Notes under the pieces: generated by a model
The model's input: the letters and a program-made list of their open reading frames with translations, nothing else
Database searches by the model: none
Told to the model about the DNA's origin: nothing
Shown: positions 1 to 5,890 of the stretch, in pieces
Position numbering within the stretch: position 1 is the stretch's first letter
Layout of the letters: the number at the start of each line of letters is the position of its first letter
Translations under genes and position numbers: made by a program
Source of the DNA: DXYV01 sp045543215
Lineage (GTDB): Bacteria; Bacillota; Clostridia; Oscillospirales; Oscillospiraceae
Assembly: GCA_045543215.1 (NCBI GenBank)
Contig: JAZQMD010000136.1
Coordinates: forward strand, 1 to 7,461
DNA: 7,461 nt
Direction of reading: 5' to 3'

Positions 1-3000
1 CTTCCGATCTTAATGACCTGTACCGCAGAGTTATCAACCGCAACAACCGCCTTAAGCGACTTATCCAGCTCAACGCCCCGGACATCATCGTGCGCAATGA
101 AAAGCGTATGCTTCAGGAGGCTGTAGATGCCCTCATCGACAACGGTCGTCGGGGTAGAGCAGTCACCGGAGCCAACAACCGGGCCTTGAAATCCCTGTCT
201 GACATGCTCAAGGGCAAGCAGGGACGTTTCCGTCAGAACCTGCTTGGAAAGCGCGTGGACTACTCCGGCCGCTCGGTTATCGTGGTGGGTCCCGAACTAA
301 AAATTTATCAATGCGGCGTGCCCAAGGAGATGGCCATTGAGCTCTTCCGCCCCTTCGTCATGAAAAAACTGGTGGAAGATGGCTATGCAAACAACATTAA
401 GTCGGCAAAAAAAATGGTGGATAAGGGCCGTCCTGAGGTTTGGGATGCCTTGGAATTTGTTATCAAAGAACATCCCGTCATGCTCAACCGTGCCCCTACG
501 CTCCATCGTCTGGGTATCCAGGCCTTTGAACCGGTACTGGTGGAGGGCCGGGCCATGAAGCTCCATCCTCTGGTATGTACCGCCTTCAACGCTGACTTTG
601 ATGGCGACCAGATGGCCATTCACGTGCCTCTGTCCGCCGAGGCCCAGGCCGAAGCGCGCATCCTTATGCTGGCGGCAAACAATCTGTTGCGTCCCTCTGA
701 TGGCGGCCCGGTAACCGTCCCCACCCAGGATATGGTGCTGGGTTCCTATTACCTGACCTATGAACGCGATCCGGCGCATGATCCAAGCAAATCCTATAAA
801 ACTCCGGCAGAAGTCACTTCTGCACTAGAGGCTGGGGCTTTAGAGGCCAATGACCGCGTCTGGGTCTGGGACGAAGATCATCAACGCTGGTATCGTACTA
901 CTCCCTTCTTATGCGCTGAGACGCCCCAGGGAGAACAGGCCCGGGAGATACTCAGCTCCTACTACTCTGATGACGAGGCCCGCCTAGCCTATGACGAGGG
1001 TACCCTAACCCTGCATGAGCCCATTCTGGTACGCCGTGAGGCTGAGATCAACGGCGCTATCGCCCACAAGATGGTACGCACGACCGTGGGTCGCCTCATA
1101 TTCAATGAGGGGATTCCCCAAGATCTAGGCTTTGTAAACCGCAATGATCCCGAACAGGTCTTTCAGCCTGAAATTAACTTTATCACCGGGAAAAAGCAAC
1201 TGGGTCAGCTGGTAGACCGCTGCATCACGAAGCACGGTTTCACCGTGTCCGCTGCTGTTTTGGACGTAATTAAAGCAAAAGGTTACAAGTTCTCTACCCG
1301 GGGGGCCCTCACCGTATCCATCTCCGACATGACCGTTCCCGATGCCAAGTATGACATGCTGCGGGATACCGAGGCTGAGGTCGTCAAAATTGAACGCCAG
1401 TTTAAGCGGGGCTTTCTTACCAACGATGAGCGCTACCGTCTGGTAGTGCAGGCCTGGGAAAAAACCACTGACGACGTAACCAAGGCGCTGATGAGCGGGC
1501 TGGACCGCTATAATCCCATCTGGATGATGGCGGACTCCGGTGCCCGCGGCTCCTCCGCTCAGATCCGTCAGCTGGCCGGCATGCGTGGCCTAATGGCTGA
1601 TACCTCCGGCCGTACCATCGAGATTCCCATTAAATCCAACTTCCGTGAGGGCTTAACAGTACTGGAGTACTTTATCTCCACCCGTGGCGCCCGTAAAGGC
1701 ATGGCCGACACCGCCCTGCGCACCGCCGACTCCGGTTATCTCACTCGCCGACTGGTGGACGTTTCCCAGGAGGTCATCATCCGGGAAAACGACTGCAACA
1801 CTCAGGACGGTATTTGGGTTACCGAGATCTCTGAAAACGGCCAGATTATTGAACCCTTTATCGAGCGTCTCAAAGGCCGCTACCTTACCGATGACTTTGT
1901 TGACTTTGAAACCGGCCAGGTTCTTTTCGATACCCAGCACCTCATCACCGGGGATGACGCAAAACTTCTGGAGGAGAAACTGCTCCGCCAAGCTGAGGTC
2001 GAGGGTGACCCTGAGCGCAAGATTGGGATTAAAGTACGATCGGTACTCACCTGTGAAGCCCGTAGCGGCGTGTGCTCTCACTGCTACGGTGTGAATCTGG
2101 CCTTTGGGGAACCTGTCGGTCCTGGTGAGGCGGTTGGTATTATCGCCGCCCAATCCATTGGTGAACCTGGTACCCAGCTTACTATGCGTACCTTCCACAC
2201 CGGTGGCGTGGCAGGTGATGACATCACTCAAGGCCTTCCACGCGTAGAAGAACTTTTTGAAGCGCGTAAACCTAAGAAAATGGCTGTTTTGGCTGATATT
2301 ACCGGAAAGGCCTCCATAGAGGAGGCCAAGCGGGCCAATCTGTGCAATCTCACCATTACTGCCGATGACGGCGAAGTAGCCACCTATTCTGTGCCTTACT
2401 CTGCCGGAATTCGTATAAAAGATGGGGAACAGGTGCTCAAGGGGCAGGAACTCACCGACGGAGCCCTTTCCCCCCACGATGTACTGCGCACCCGGGGCGT
2501 GGGCGCGGTAGAGCTCTACCTGACCCAGGAGGTCCAGCGGGTGTATCGCCAGCAAGGCGTGGATATTAATGATAAGCACATTGAGGTTATTGTCCGCCAG
2601 ATGATGCGCAAGGTTCGGGTGGAGGACGCAGGCGATTCCGAGCTCCTCTCCGGAGGTACTATCGATCTGGTGGAGTTTCGGGATGCGGAACGCACCGTTC
2701 GGGAGCGTATAGCTGCGGGGGAAACGAAGGAAGACGGAAGCCCATTGACTCTTCCCGTAGCTACCCGGTTACTGCTTGGTATTACCAAAGCCTCTCTCGC
2801 AACCGACTCCTTCCTCTCCGCCGCCTCCTTCCAGGAAACCACCAAAGTGCTCACTGAGGCCGCCATTAAGGGTAAAGTAGACCATTTACAGGGCCTGAAA
2901 GAAAATGTAATTATTGGTAAACTTATTCCTGCTGGTTCTGGAATTTCGGCTTACAACCGCTATGATCGGATCGAGGAGGATACCACTCCCCGCTCTCGCG

Positions 3001-3143
3001 ATTATTTTGCCAACACGTCAGCCTCCGCTGCTGTTACCCAAGATGAGGAGGGCGATCCCCCATCCGAAGAGGAGTCCCTTCTTCCTGAGGCCCCCTCAGA
3101 GGACGAAGAGGAGATTCTCTCCATCACCTTAGATGAGGAATAA
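1..3143 (+). CDS. rpoC: DNA-directed RNA polymerase subunit beta' (5'-truncated)
   Basis: This is the largest catalytic subunit of RNA polymerase, which forms the active-site cleft with RpoB. The frame is open from the window edge (bases 1-2 finish a codon), giving 1046 visible residues. About 240-260 N-terminal residues, with the first zinc-binding site, should lie upstream. Diagnostic segments in order: SDLNDLYRRVINRNNRLKRL (3-62), the GRFRQNLLGKRVDYSGRSVI region (about 219-281), NRAPTLHRLGIQAF (486-527), and the Mg2+-binding NADFDGD (588-608). The second zinc site has cysteines at 1794, 2052, 2073 and 2082. The bridge-helix and trigger-loop region (about 2121-2213) includes SIGEPGTQLTMRTFHTGG. 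The conserved C-terminal block with SFLSAASFQETT and NVIIGKLIPAG is present. A tail follows that is richer in Asp/Glu than the short Bacillus tail. No frameshift is seen. rpoB would be expected just upstream. A GTG at 90 is internal, not the start. Identification is certain. Confidence 0.99.
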   Translation, partial: SDLNDLYRRVINRNNRLKRLIQLNAPDIIVRNEKRMLQEAVDALIDNGRRGRAVTGANNRALKSLSDMLKGKQGRFRQNLLGKRVDYSGRSVIVVGPELKIYQCGVPKEMAIELFRPFVMKKLVEDGYANNIKSAKKMVDKGRPEVWDALEFVIKEHPVMLNRAPTLHRLGIQAFEPVLVEGRAMKLHPLVCTAFNADFDGDQMAIHVPLSAEAQAEARILMLAANNLLRPSDGGPVTVPTQDMVLGSYYLTYERDPAHDPSKSYKTPAEVTSALEAGALEANDRVWVWDEDHQRWYRTTPFLCAETPQGEQAREILSSYYSDDEARLAYDEGTLTLHEPILVRREAEINGAIAHKMVRTTVGRLIFNEGIPQDLGFVNRNDPEQVFQPEINFITGKKQLGQLVDRCITKHGFTVSAAVLDVIKAKGYKFSTRGALTVSISDMTVPDAKYDMLRDTEAEVVKIERQFKRGFLTNDERYRLVVQAWEKTTDDVTKALMSGLDRYNPIWMMADSGARGSSAQIRQLAGMRGLMADTSGRTIEIPIKSNFREGLTVLEYFISTRGARKGMADTALRTADSGYLTRRLVDVSQEVIIRENDCNTQDGIWVTEISENGQIIEPFIERLKGRYLTDDFVDFETGQVLFDTQHLITGDDAKLLEEKLLRQAEVEGDPERKIGIKVRSVLTCEARSGVCSHCYGVNLAFGEPVGPGEAVGIIAAQSIGEPGTQLTMRTFHTGGVAGDDITQGLPRVEELFEARKPKKMAVLADITGKASIEEAKRANLCNLTITADDGEVATYSVPYSAGIRIKDGEQVLKGQELTDGALSPHDVLRTRGVGAVELYLTQEVQRVYRQQGVDINDKHIEVIVRQMMRKVRVEDAGDSELLSGGTIDLVEFRDAERTVRERIAAGETKEDGSPLTLPVATRLLLGITKASLATDSFLSAASFQETTKVLTEAAIKGKVDHLQGLKENVIIGKLIPAGSGISAYNRYDRIEEDTTPRSRDYFANTSASAAVTQDEEGDPPSEEESLLPEAPSEDEEEILSITLDEE

Positions 3144-3155
3144 AAAATCATTTTT

Positions 3156-3229
3156 AACCACCCCGGCGGATCTCGGCAAAACGCCGCGATCCGCTGGTTT
3201 CCTTTCCAGGAAAATTTTTTATTTTATTT
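3156..3229 (+). terminator. Probable intrinsic terminator of the rpoC transcript
   Basis: The stem pairs AACCA (3156-3160) with TGGTT (3195-3199), then, after a 5-nt bulge on the left side (3161-3165), GCGGATC with GATCCGC, a T/C mismatch, and CGGC (3174-3177) with GCCG (3183-3186), closed by the loop AAAAC. The base is followed by TTTCCTTTCC rather than a clean T run. A second, weaker hairpin, TTTCCT (3198-3203) / AGGAAA (3208-3213), is followed by six Ts and then ATTTTATTT. The two structures share bases 3198-3199, so they may be alternatives. Position 13 nt after the rpoC stop fits a terminator for the rpoBC operon. The imperfect stem makes efficiency uncertain. Confidence 0.7.
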
Positions 3230-3254
3230 CATGTAGATTTCATGTTTTCCATGT
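3227..3254 (+). repeat. Three direct TTTCATGT-type repeats upstream of the PepSY lipoprotein gene
   Basis: TTTCATGT occurs at 3227-3234 and again, identically, at 3238-3245, 11 bp apart. A one-mismatch copy, TTCCATGT, is at 3247-3254, 9 bp further on. All three face the same way and the last touches the candidate -10 element. Roughly one-helical-turn direct repeats over the -35 region are typical of OmpR/PhoB-family response regulator sites, so a regulator-binding role is inferred. In AT-rich DNA chance repeats of 8 bp do occur, which limits confidence. Confidence 0.4.
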
Positions 3255-3259
3255 AAAAT
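3254..3259 (+). promoter_or_regulatory. Candidate -10 element for the PepSY lipoprotein gene
   Basis: TAAAAT at 3254-3259 matches the SigA -10 consensus at five of six positions and would place the transcript start near 3266, about 25 nt before the ATG. No good -35 hexamer sits 16-18 bp upstream; the bases there belong to the TTTCATGT repeats. A poor -35 overlapped by repeats would fit an activator-dependent promoter, but this is inference. An AATAAT at 3268-3273 is also -10-like but lies too close to the RBS. Confidence 0.3.
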
Positions 3260-3290
3260 TACGCCAGAATAATAAAGGAGGATCTATTAT

Positions 3291-4211
3291 ATGAAAAAAA
3301 TCCAAGCTTGTACCTTGGCTTTTTCGGCCCTGCTATTAGGTGGCTGCACAGCCCAAACCCAGCAAGCTGATTATATTGGGATAGATGCGGCCAAAACCGC
3401 CGCTTTAAATGCCGCAGGCATTTCGGCAAATTTGGCAAATTTTACTACTGCCGGGCTGGATCGAGACAACGGCATCGATTATTACGAGGTGGATTTTACC
3501 GTAAACGGCCAGGAGTATGAGTTTTCCATAGACGCTATGACCGGAGCCGTCATTGAAAGTAAGACCCCAAGTGTCCCTTCTTCCAGCGGGGCAGACTCTC
3601 CAGTTCCCAGCGGCAGCTTGGTCACCGATGCGGACACCTTTTCCTCATCTACACCTCAGCCTCAGAATCCTACCATCCCCGCTGATCCCAGCGTGGTAAT
3701 CCAGCCCGCCCCTGCTCAGCCTTCCACCACAACCAGTGGGATCACAGAAGCTCGGGCTAAAGAGATTGCTTTGACCCACGCAGGCCTCACCACTGACCAG
3801 GTTTCCTTCGTGAAGAGCCACATAGACTGGGACGATGGGCGACAGCGTTATGATGTTGAGTTCTACACTAAGGACTATAAAGAATACGATTACGAGATTG
3901 ATGCCATAACAGGGGATATCCTCTCCTGGGACCATGATGCAGAACATTATGCCGCCCCAGCTCCCAGCAGTAATAGCAGCAGCGGTAGCGGCAATGGCAG
4001 CCAGATTAGTGCTGACCGCGCCAAAGAGATCGCCCTTGGCCAGGTCCCCGGTGCCACCGTCAACGATATCTACGAATTTCAGGTAGACTATGATGATGGT
4101 CGGTTGCAATACGAAGGAAAAATTTACCACTCTAATATGGAATATGAGTTTGAAATCGACGGATATAGTGGTGCTATCCGCAACTGGGATGTAGAATCCA
4201 TTTATAGCTAA
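3291..4211 (+). CDS. Lipoprotein with three PepSY domains
   Basis: A predicted 306-residue lipoprotein anchored on the outer face of the membrane. Residues 1-19 form a lipoprotein signal: MKK, a hydrophobic stretch, then the lipobox LGGC with the lipidated cysteine at 19. Three PepSY-like units follow: about 29-91 (ending EYEFSIDAMTG), 150-220 (DWDDGR, EYDYEIDAITG) and 238-306 (DYDDGR, EYEFEIDGYSG). They are separated by a Ser/Pro/Thr linker (about 92-148) and a Ser/Gly linker (about 221-237). PepSY domains are found in M4 peptidase propeptides and many envelope proteins, where they are thought to bind proteins or inhibit peptidases; the partner here is unknown. The start is set by AAAGGAGG at 3274-3281, 9 nt before the ATG. 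The next gene, 49 nt downstream, is a paralog over its C-terminal half. Both share SLVTDAD(T/S)F, here at residues 109-117. The protein is rich in Asp, Glu and Tyr. Domain call is confident; function is not known. Confidence 0.92.
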   Translation: MKKIQACTLAFSALLLGGCTAQTQQADYIGIDAAKTAALNAAGISANLANFTTAGLDRDNGIDYYEVDFTVNGQEYEFSIDAMTGAVIESKTPSVPSSSGADSPVPSGSLVTDADTFSSSTPQPQNPTIPADPSVVIQPAPAQPSTTTSGITEARAKEIALTHAGLTTDQVSFVKSHIDWDDGRQRYDVEFYTKDYKEYDYEIDAITGDILSWDHDAEHYAAPAPSSNSSSGSGNGSQISADRAKEIALGQVPGATVNDIYEFQVDYDDGRLQYEGKIYHSNMEYEFEIDGYSGAIRNWDVESIYS

Positions 4212-4214
4212 GTG

Positions 4215-4228
4215 TTGTGATATTACAA
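4215..4228. repeat. Short imperfect palindrome between the two PepSY genes
   Basis: TTGTGATATTACAA is a 14-bp inverted repeat with one mismatched position pair, lying in the 49-nt gap four bases after the lipoprotein stop codon. It could be an operator or could be chance in AT-rich spacer DNA. No convincing promoter hexamer pair accompanies it, so the downstream gene is more likely read through from the lipoprotein gene. Confidence 0.2.
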
Positions 4229-4260
4229 AATACAGAAATAAAAAAACTGGAGGAAATAAC

Positions 4261-5418
4261 ATGACAAGCAAAATTTACAAAACTGGAAAACCCCTTCCCC
4301 TGTTCCTCAGCTGCCTAGCTATGCTAGTTGTCCTGATGATGGGTGCTCATGCTGCTACCGTCACCAACATTACCGCTCAGCTGCGCCCCGGTGTCAGCAT
4401 CTCAGTGGACGGTACGTGGCGCAACTTCTACAACGTCAGTGGCCAAGAAGTCCACCCCATTTTTTACAGTGGCACTCACTATCTCCCTGTGCGTGCCATC
4501 GGTGAACTCATGGGCAAAAATGTGAACTGGGATCAGTCCACCTTAACAGTTACTCTGTCCGGTACCCGTACCACCCCCGCAGTAACAGGTACACCCGACC
4601 CTGCTACTGCAGAGCAGAACATCACCGCCCAGCTGCGCGCCGACTTCACCATCATAGTGGACTCGGTTACTCGCAACTTCTTTGATGCCCAAGGCAATGC
4701 TGTCTATCCCCTGCTCTATCAGGGCTCTACCTATCTGCCTGTACGGGCTATTGGCCAGCTTATGGGTAAAAATGTAAGTTGGGACAGTGTCTCTATGATC
4801 ATTACTCTGTCTGGCAGTAGCCTGGTCACCGATGCAGACAGCTTTAACGGCACCTCTTCTACTCCTTCTGCCAACATTGCCCCTTCTGCCCCTGCCACCG
4901 GAACTAATACTGCCACTGGGGGCCTGATCTCGGCTGAAGCCGCTAAATCCAAAGCCCTGGCTCATGCCGGTCTCACCGCCAATCAGGTAACCTTCGTCCG
5001 TAGTCAGATGGATTGGGAAAACGGCCGTCAGGTCTACGAGGTTGAATTTTATACTAACAACAAAGAGTATGATTATGAAATCGATGCTCTTACCGGTGCA
5101 GTTGTCAGCTTCGACTATGACGCAGAATATTATACCTACACTCCTCCGGTAACTAATACCGGTAATACTGGCAATACCAGTAACACAGGCAGTTCTAACA
5201 GCTCCTATATTGGGGAGGCCAAGGCTAAGCAACTGGCCCTGAAACACGCCGGCAAGACCGCAAATCAGGTCAGCTTTACCCGTGCCTATCTTGATTGGGA
5301 CGATGGCCGCGCCCAATATGATGTAAAGTTCATTTCCGGCACCTTGGAGTATGATTTCGAGATTGATGCCATCAGTGGCAGAATCTTCGAGTACGATGTA
5401 GACTCTATCTACGACTAA
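4261..5418 (+). CDS. Exported protein with two stalk (Cu-amine-oxidase-N-like) domains and two PepSY domains
   Basis: 385 residues. The N-terminus is basic, followed by a hydrophobic stretch and AHA, giving a probable signal peptidase I site after residue 31. Two tandem copies of the copper amine oxidase N-terminal-like (stalk) domain follow at about 36-101 and 120-185. Each contains YLPVRAIG and LMGKNV followed by WD; these domains are common in clostridial surface proteins and do not imply oxidase activity. A Ser/Thr/Pro/Ala linker starts with SLVTDADSF (about 187-195). Two PepSY units follow at about 223-291 (DWENGR, EYDYEIDALTG) and 316-385 (DWDDGR, EYDFEIDAISG), joined by an Asn/Thr/Gly/Ser linker. 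RBS GGAGG at 4249-4253 is 7 nt from the ATG. The PepSY half closely matches the upstream lipoprotein. There is no sortase motif, C-terminal anchor or canonical lipobox, so the mature protein is probably released or bound non-covalently to the wall. The biological role is unknown. Confidence 0.92.
   Translation: MTSKIYKTGKPLPLFLSCLAMLVVLMMGAHAATVTNITAQLRPGVSISVDGTWRNFYNVSGQEVHPIFYSGTHYLPVRAIGELMGKNVNWDQSTLTVTLSGTRTTPAVTGTPDPATAEQNITAQLRADFTIIVDSVTRNFFDAQGNAVYPLLYQGSTYLPVRAIGQLMGKNVSWDSVSMIITLSGSSLVTDADSFNGTSSTPSANIAPSAPATGTNTATGGLISAEAAKSKALAHAGLTANQVTFVRSQMDWENGRQVYEVEFYTNNKEYDYEIDALTGAVVSFDYDAEYYTYTPPVTNTGNTGNTSNTGSSNSSYIGEAKAKQLALKHAGKTANQVSFTRAYLDWDDGRAQYDVKFISGTLEYDFEIDAISGRIFEYDVDSIYD
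4366..4563 (+). repeat. First unit of the tandem stalk-domain duplication
   Basis: Codons 36-101 of the exported stalk-PepSY protein. This 66-residue unit runs from NITAQLR to TLSG and matches the second unit at 38 of 66 positions by eye, with no gap. The start-to-start period is 252 bp (84 codons). The conserved core is YLPVRAIG, LMGKNV and WD. Confidence 0.85.
4618..4815 (+). repeat. Second unit of the tandem stalk-domain duplication
   Basis: Codons 120-185 of the same protein, again from NITAQLR to TLSG. The repeat is clear at DNA level too, for example AACAT(T/C)ACCGC(T/C)CAGCTGCGC at the start of both units. The TLSG at its end runs directly into the SLVTDADSF linker that is shared with the upstream lipoprotein. 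Confidence 0.85.
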
Positions 5419-5429
5419 AATAAGTATAA

Positions 5430-5465
5430 AGAGAATGGGGCAACCTGAAGGTTGCCCCATTCTCT
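5430..5465 (+). other. Perfect 16-bp stem-loop abutting the next gene's ribosome binding site
   Basis: AGAGAATGGGGCAACC (5430-5445) pairs without mismatch with GGTTGCCCCATTCTCT (5450-5465) around a TGAA loop. The stem begins 11 nt after the stalk-PepSY stop codon. On the + strand it is followed by AAAGGAG, the RBS of the next gene, not by a T run, so it lacks the usual intrinsic-terminator tail. Read on the - strand it would be followed by TTTATACTTATTTT, a poor U tract, and no minus-strand gene needs terminating. Possible roles are an mRNA 3'-end stabiliser, a processing site or an inefficient terminator between the two PepSY genes and the small membrane protein gene. The structure is directly seen; the role is inference. 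Confidence 0.8.
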
Positions 5466-5472
5466 AAAGGAG
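5466..5472 (+). promoter_or_regulatory. Ribosome binding site that fixes the start of the two-TM protein
   Basis: AAAGGAG lies 6 nt before the ATG at 5479. It begins at the base right after the stem-loop ends, so the hairpin leaves it just single-stranded. It supports ATG 5479 over an in-frame TTG at 5452, which lies inside the right arm of the hairpin. Confidence 0.8.
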
Positions 5473-5478
5473 ATAAAA

Positions 5479-5814
5479 ATGAAAAAATTTTTTAAATTAT
5501 TTCAAGTTTACCCACAGAACCCACAGGCCACCAACCTGTCGATCGTCAGTGGCGGGCTGCGCCTGCTGACCCTGATGATGCTAATTGGCGCAGTCCTCCT
5601 TACCTTATCTATTATAATTATGGGCCTGCGTGCGCTTCACGGAGTGGGCCTCTCCACCGCCCTATGGTATATTGTAGAAGAGATGGACGATCAAGTTTTC
5701 GCAGCCTTTTTCCTATGGTGTAGTACTGCTTTTTGCTGGTATATCACCATAGTACTACGAACCAAGGCCCGTCTACTGGGAGAGAAGCAGTCCCTGCCTC
5801 CTGAGCGTATTTAA
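5479..5814 (+). CDS. Small two-TM membrane protein of unknown family
   Basis: 111 residues, not recognised as any named family. The N-terminus is basic (MKKFFK) and is followed by a short polar stretch with YPQNPQ. A first hydrophobic segment spans about residues 28-50 and a second about 73-94; the latter is aromatic-rich and holds two cysteines (81 and 86, in LWCSTAFCWY). The loop between them includes EEMDDQ (67-72). The tail is basic then polar (RTKARLLGEKQ). Positive charges at both ends suggest both termini face the cytoplasm. The start is ATG 5479 with AAAGGAG ahead of it. It follows the PepSY pair in the same direction across a strong hairpin, so it may be co-transcribed with them at a different level. 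It is followed by a promoter for the next gene, with no clear terminator between. Role unknown. Confidence 0.8.
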   Translation: MKKFFKLFQVYPQNPQATNLSIVSGGLRLLTLMMLIGAVLLTLSIIIMGLRALHGVGLSTALWYIVEEMDDQVFAAFFLWCSTAFCWYITIVLRTKARLLGEKQSLPPERI

Positions 5815-5840
5815 CCCCACTGGCAAACTAAAATATTTAT

Positions 5841-5869
5841 TTAACAAATCCTAACCATAAAAGTATCAT
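5841..5869 (+). promoter_or_regulatory. SigA-type promoter for the DUF255 gene
   Basis: TTAACA (5841-5846) and TATCAT (5864-5869) each match the -35 and -10 consensus at five of six positions with an exact 17-bp spacer. AT-rich DNA (AAAATATTTATT) precedes the -35 and may act as an UP element. Transcription would start near 5876, leaving a leader of about 15 nt that consists almost entirely of the RBS AAAAGGAAA (5877-5885). Sequence fit is good; activity is inferred. Confidence 0.6.
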
Positions 5870-5890
5870 AAAAGTGAAAAGGAAACAGTT

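Noticed and set aside
90..92. GTG as the start of the rpoC reading frame
   Set aside because: Conserved RpoC sequence (SDLNDLYRRVINRNN) continues in frame upstream to the window edge, so the gene is truncated, not short.
2309..2327. Inverted repeat GGCCTCC-ATAGA-GGAGGCC within rpoC
   Set aside because: It encodes ordinary coding sequence (around KASIEEAK) and has no T tract or gene boundary; a 7-bp stem is likely chance.
297..2866. Several long minus-strand and off-frame open frames inside rpoC
   Set aside because: They lie wholly within the unmistakable RpoC frame, lack ribosome binding sites and show no recognisable protein features; they are by-products of rpoC codon use.
3459..3488. Calcium-binding (EF-hand or dockerin-like) loop in DRDNG of the first PepSY unit
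   Set aside because: The Gly and acidic residues are not in EF-hand register, and the equivalent DWDDGR in other units is the usual PepSY turn.
4312..4314. Cys18 of the stalk-PepSY protein as a lipobox cysteine
   Set aside because: It sits in the middle of the hydrophobic stretch (FLSC, no Leu at -3) and a good AHA signal peptidase I site follows at residues 29-31.
5143..5205. Short repeats in the Asn/Thr/Gly linker (and the Ser/Gly linker at about 3951-4001) as a CRISPR or mobile signature
   Set aside because: They are degenerate low-complexity coding linkers with no spacer structure and remain in frame.
5452..5454. TTG as the start of the two-TM protein
   Set aside because: It lies inside the hairpin right arm with no RBS, while ATG 5479 has AAAGGAG at proper spacing and gives a normal MKKFFK N-terminus.
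4543..5460. 305-codon minus-strand open frame over the stalk-PepSY gene
   Set aside because: It mirrors a real + strand gene with clear domains; its length reflects the codon bias of the real gene.
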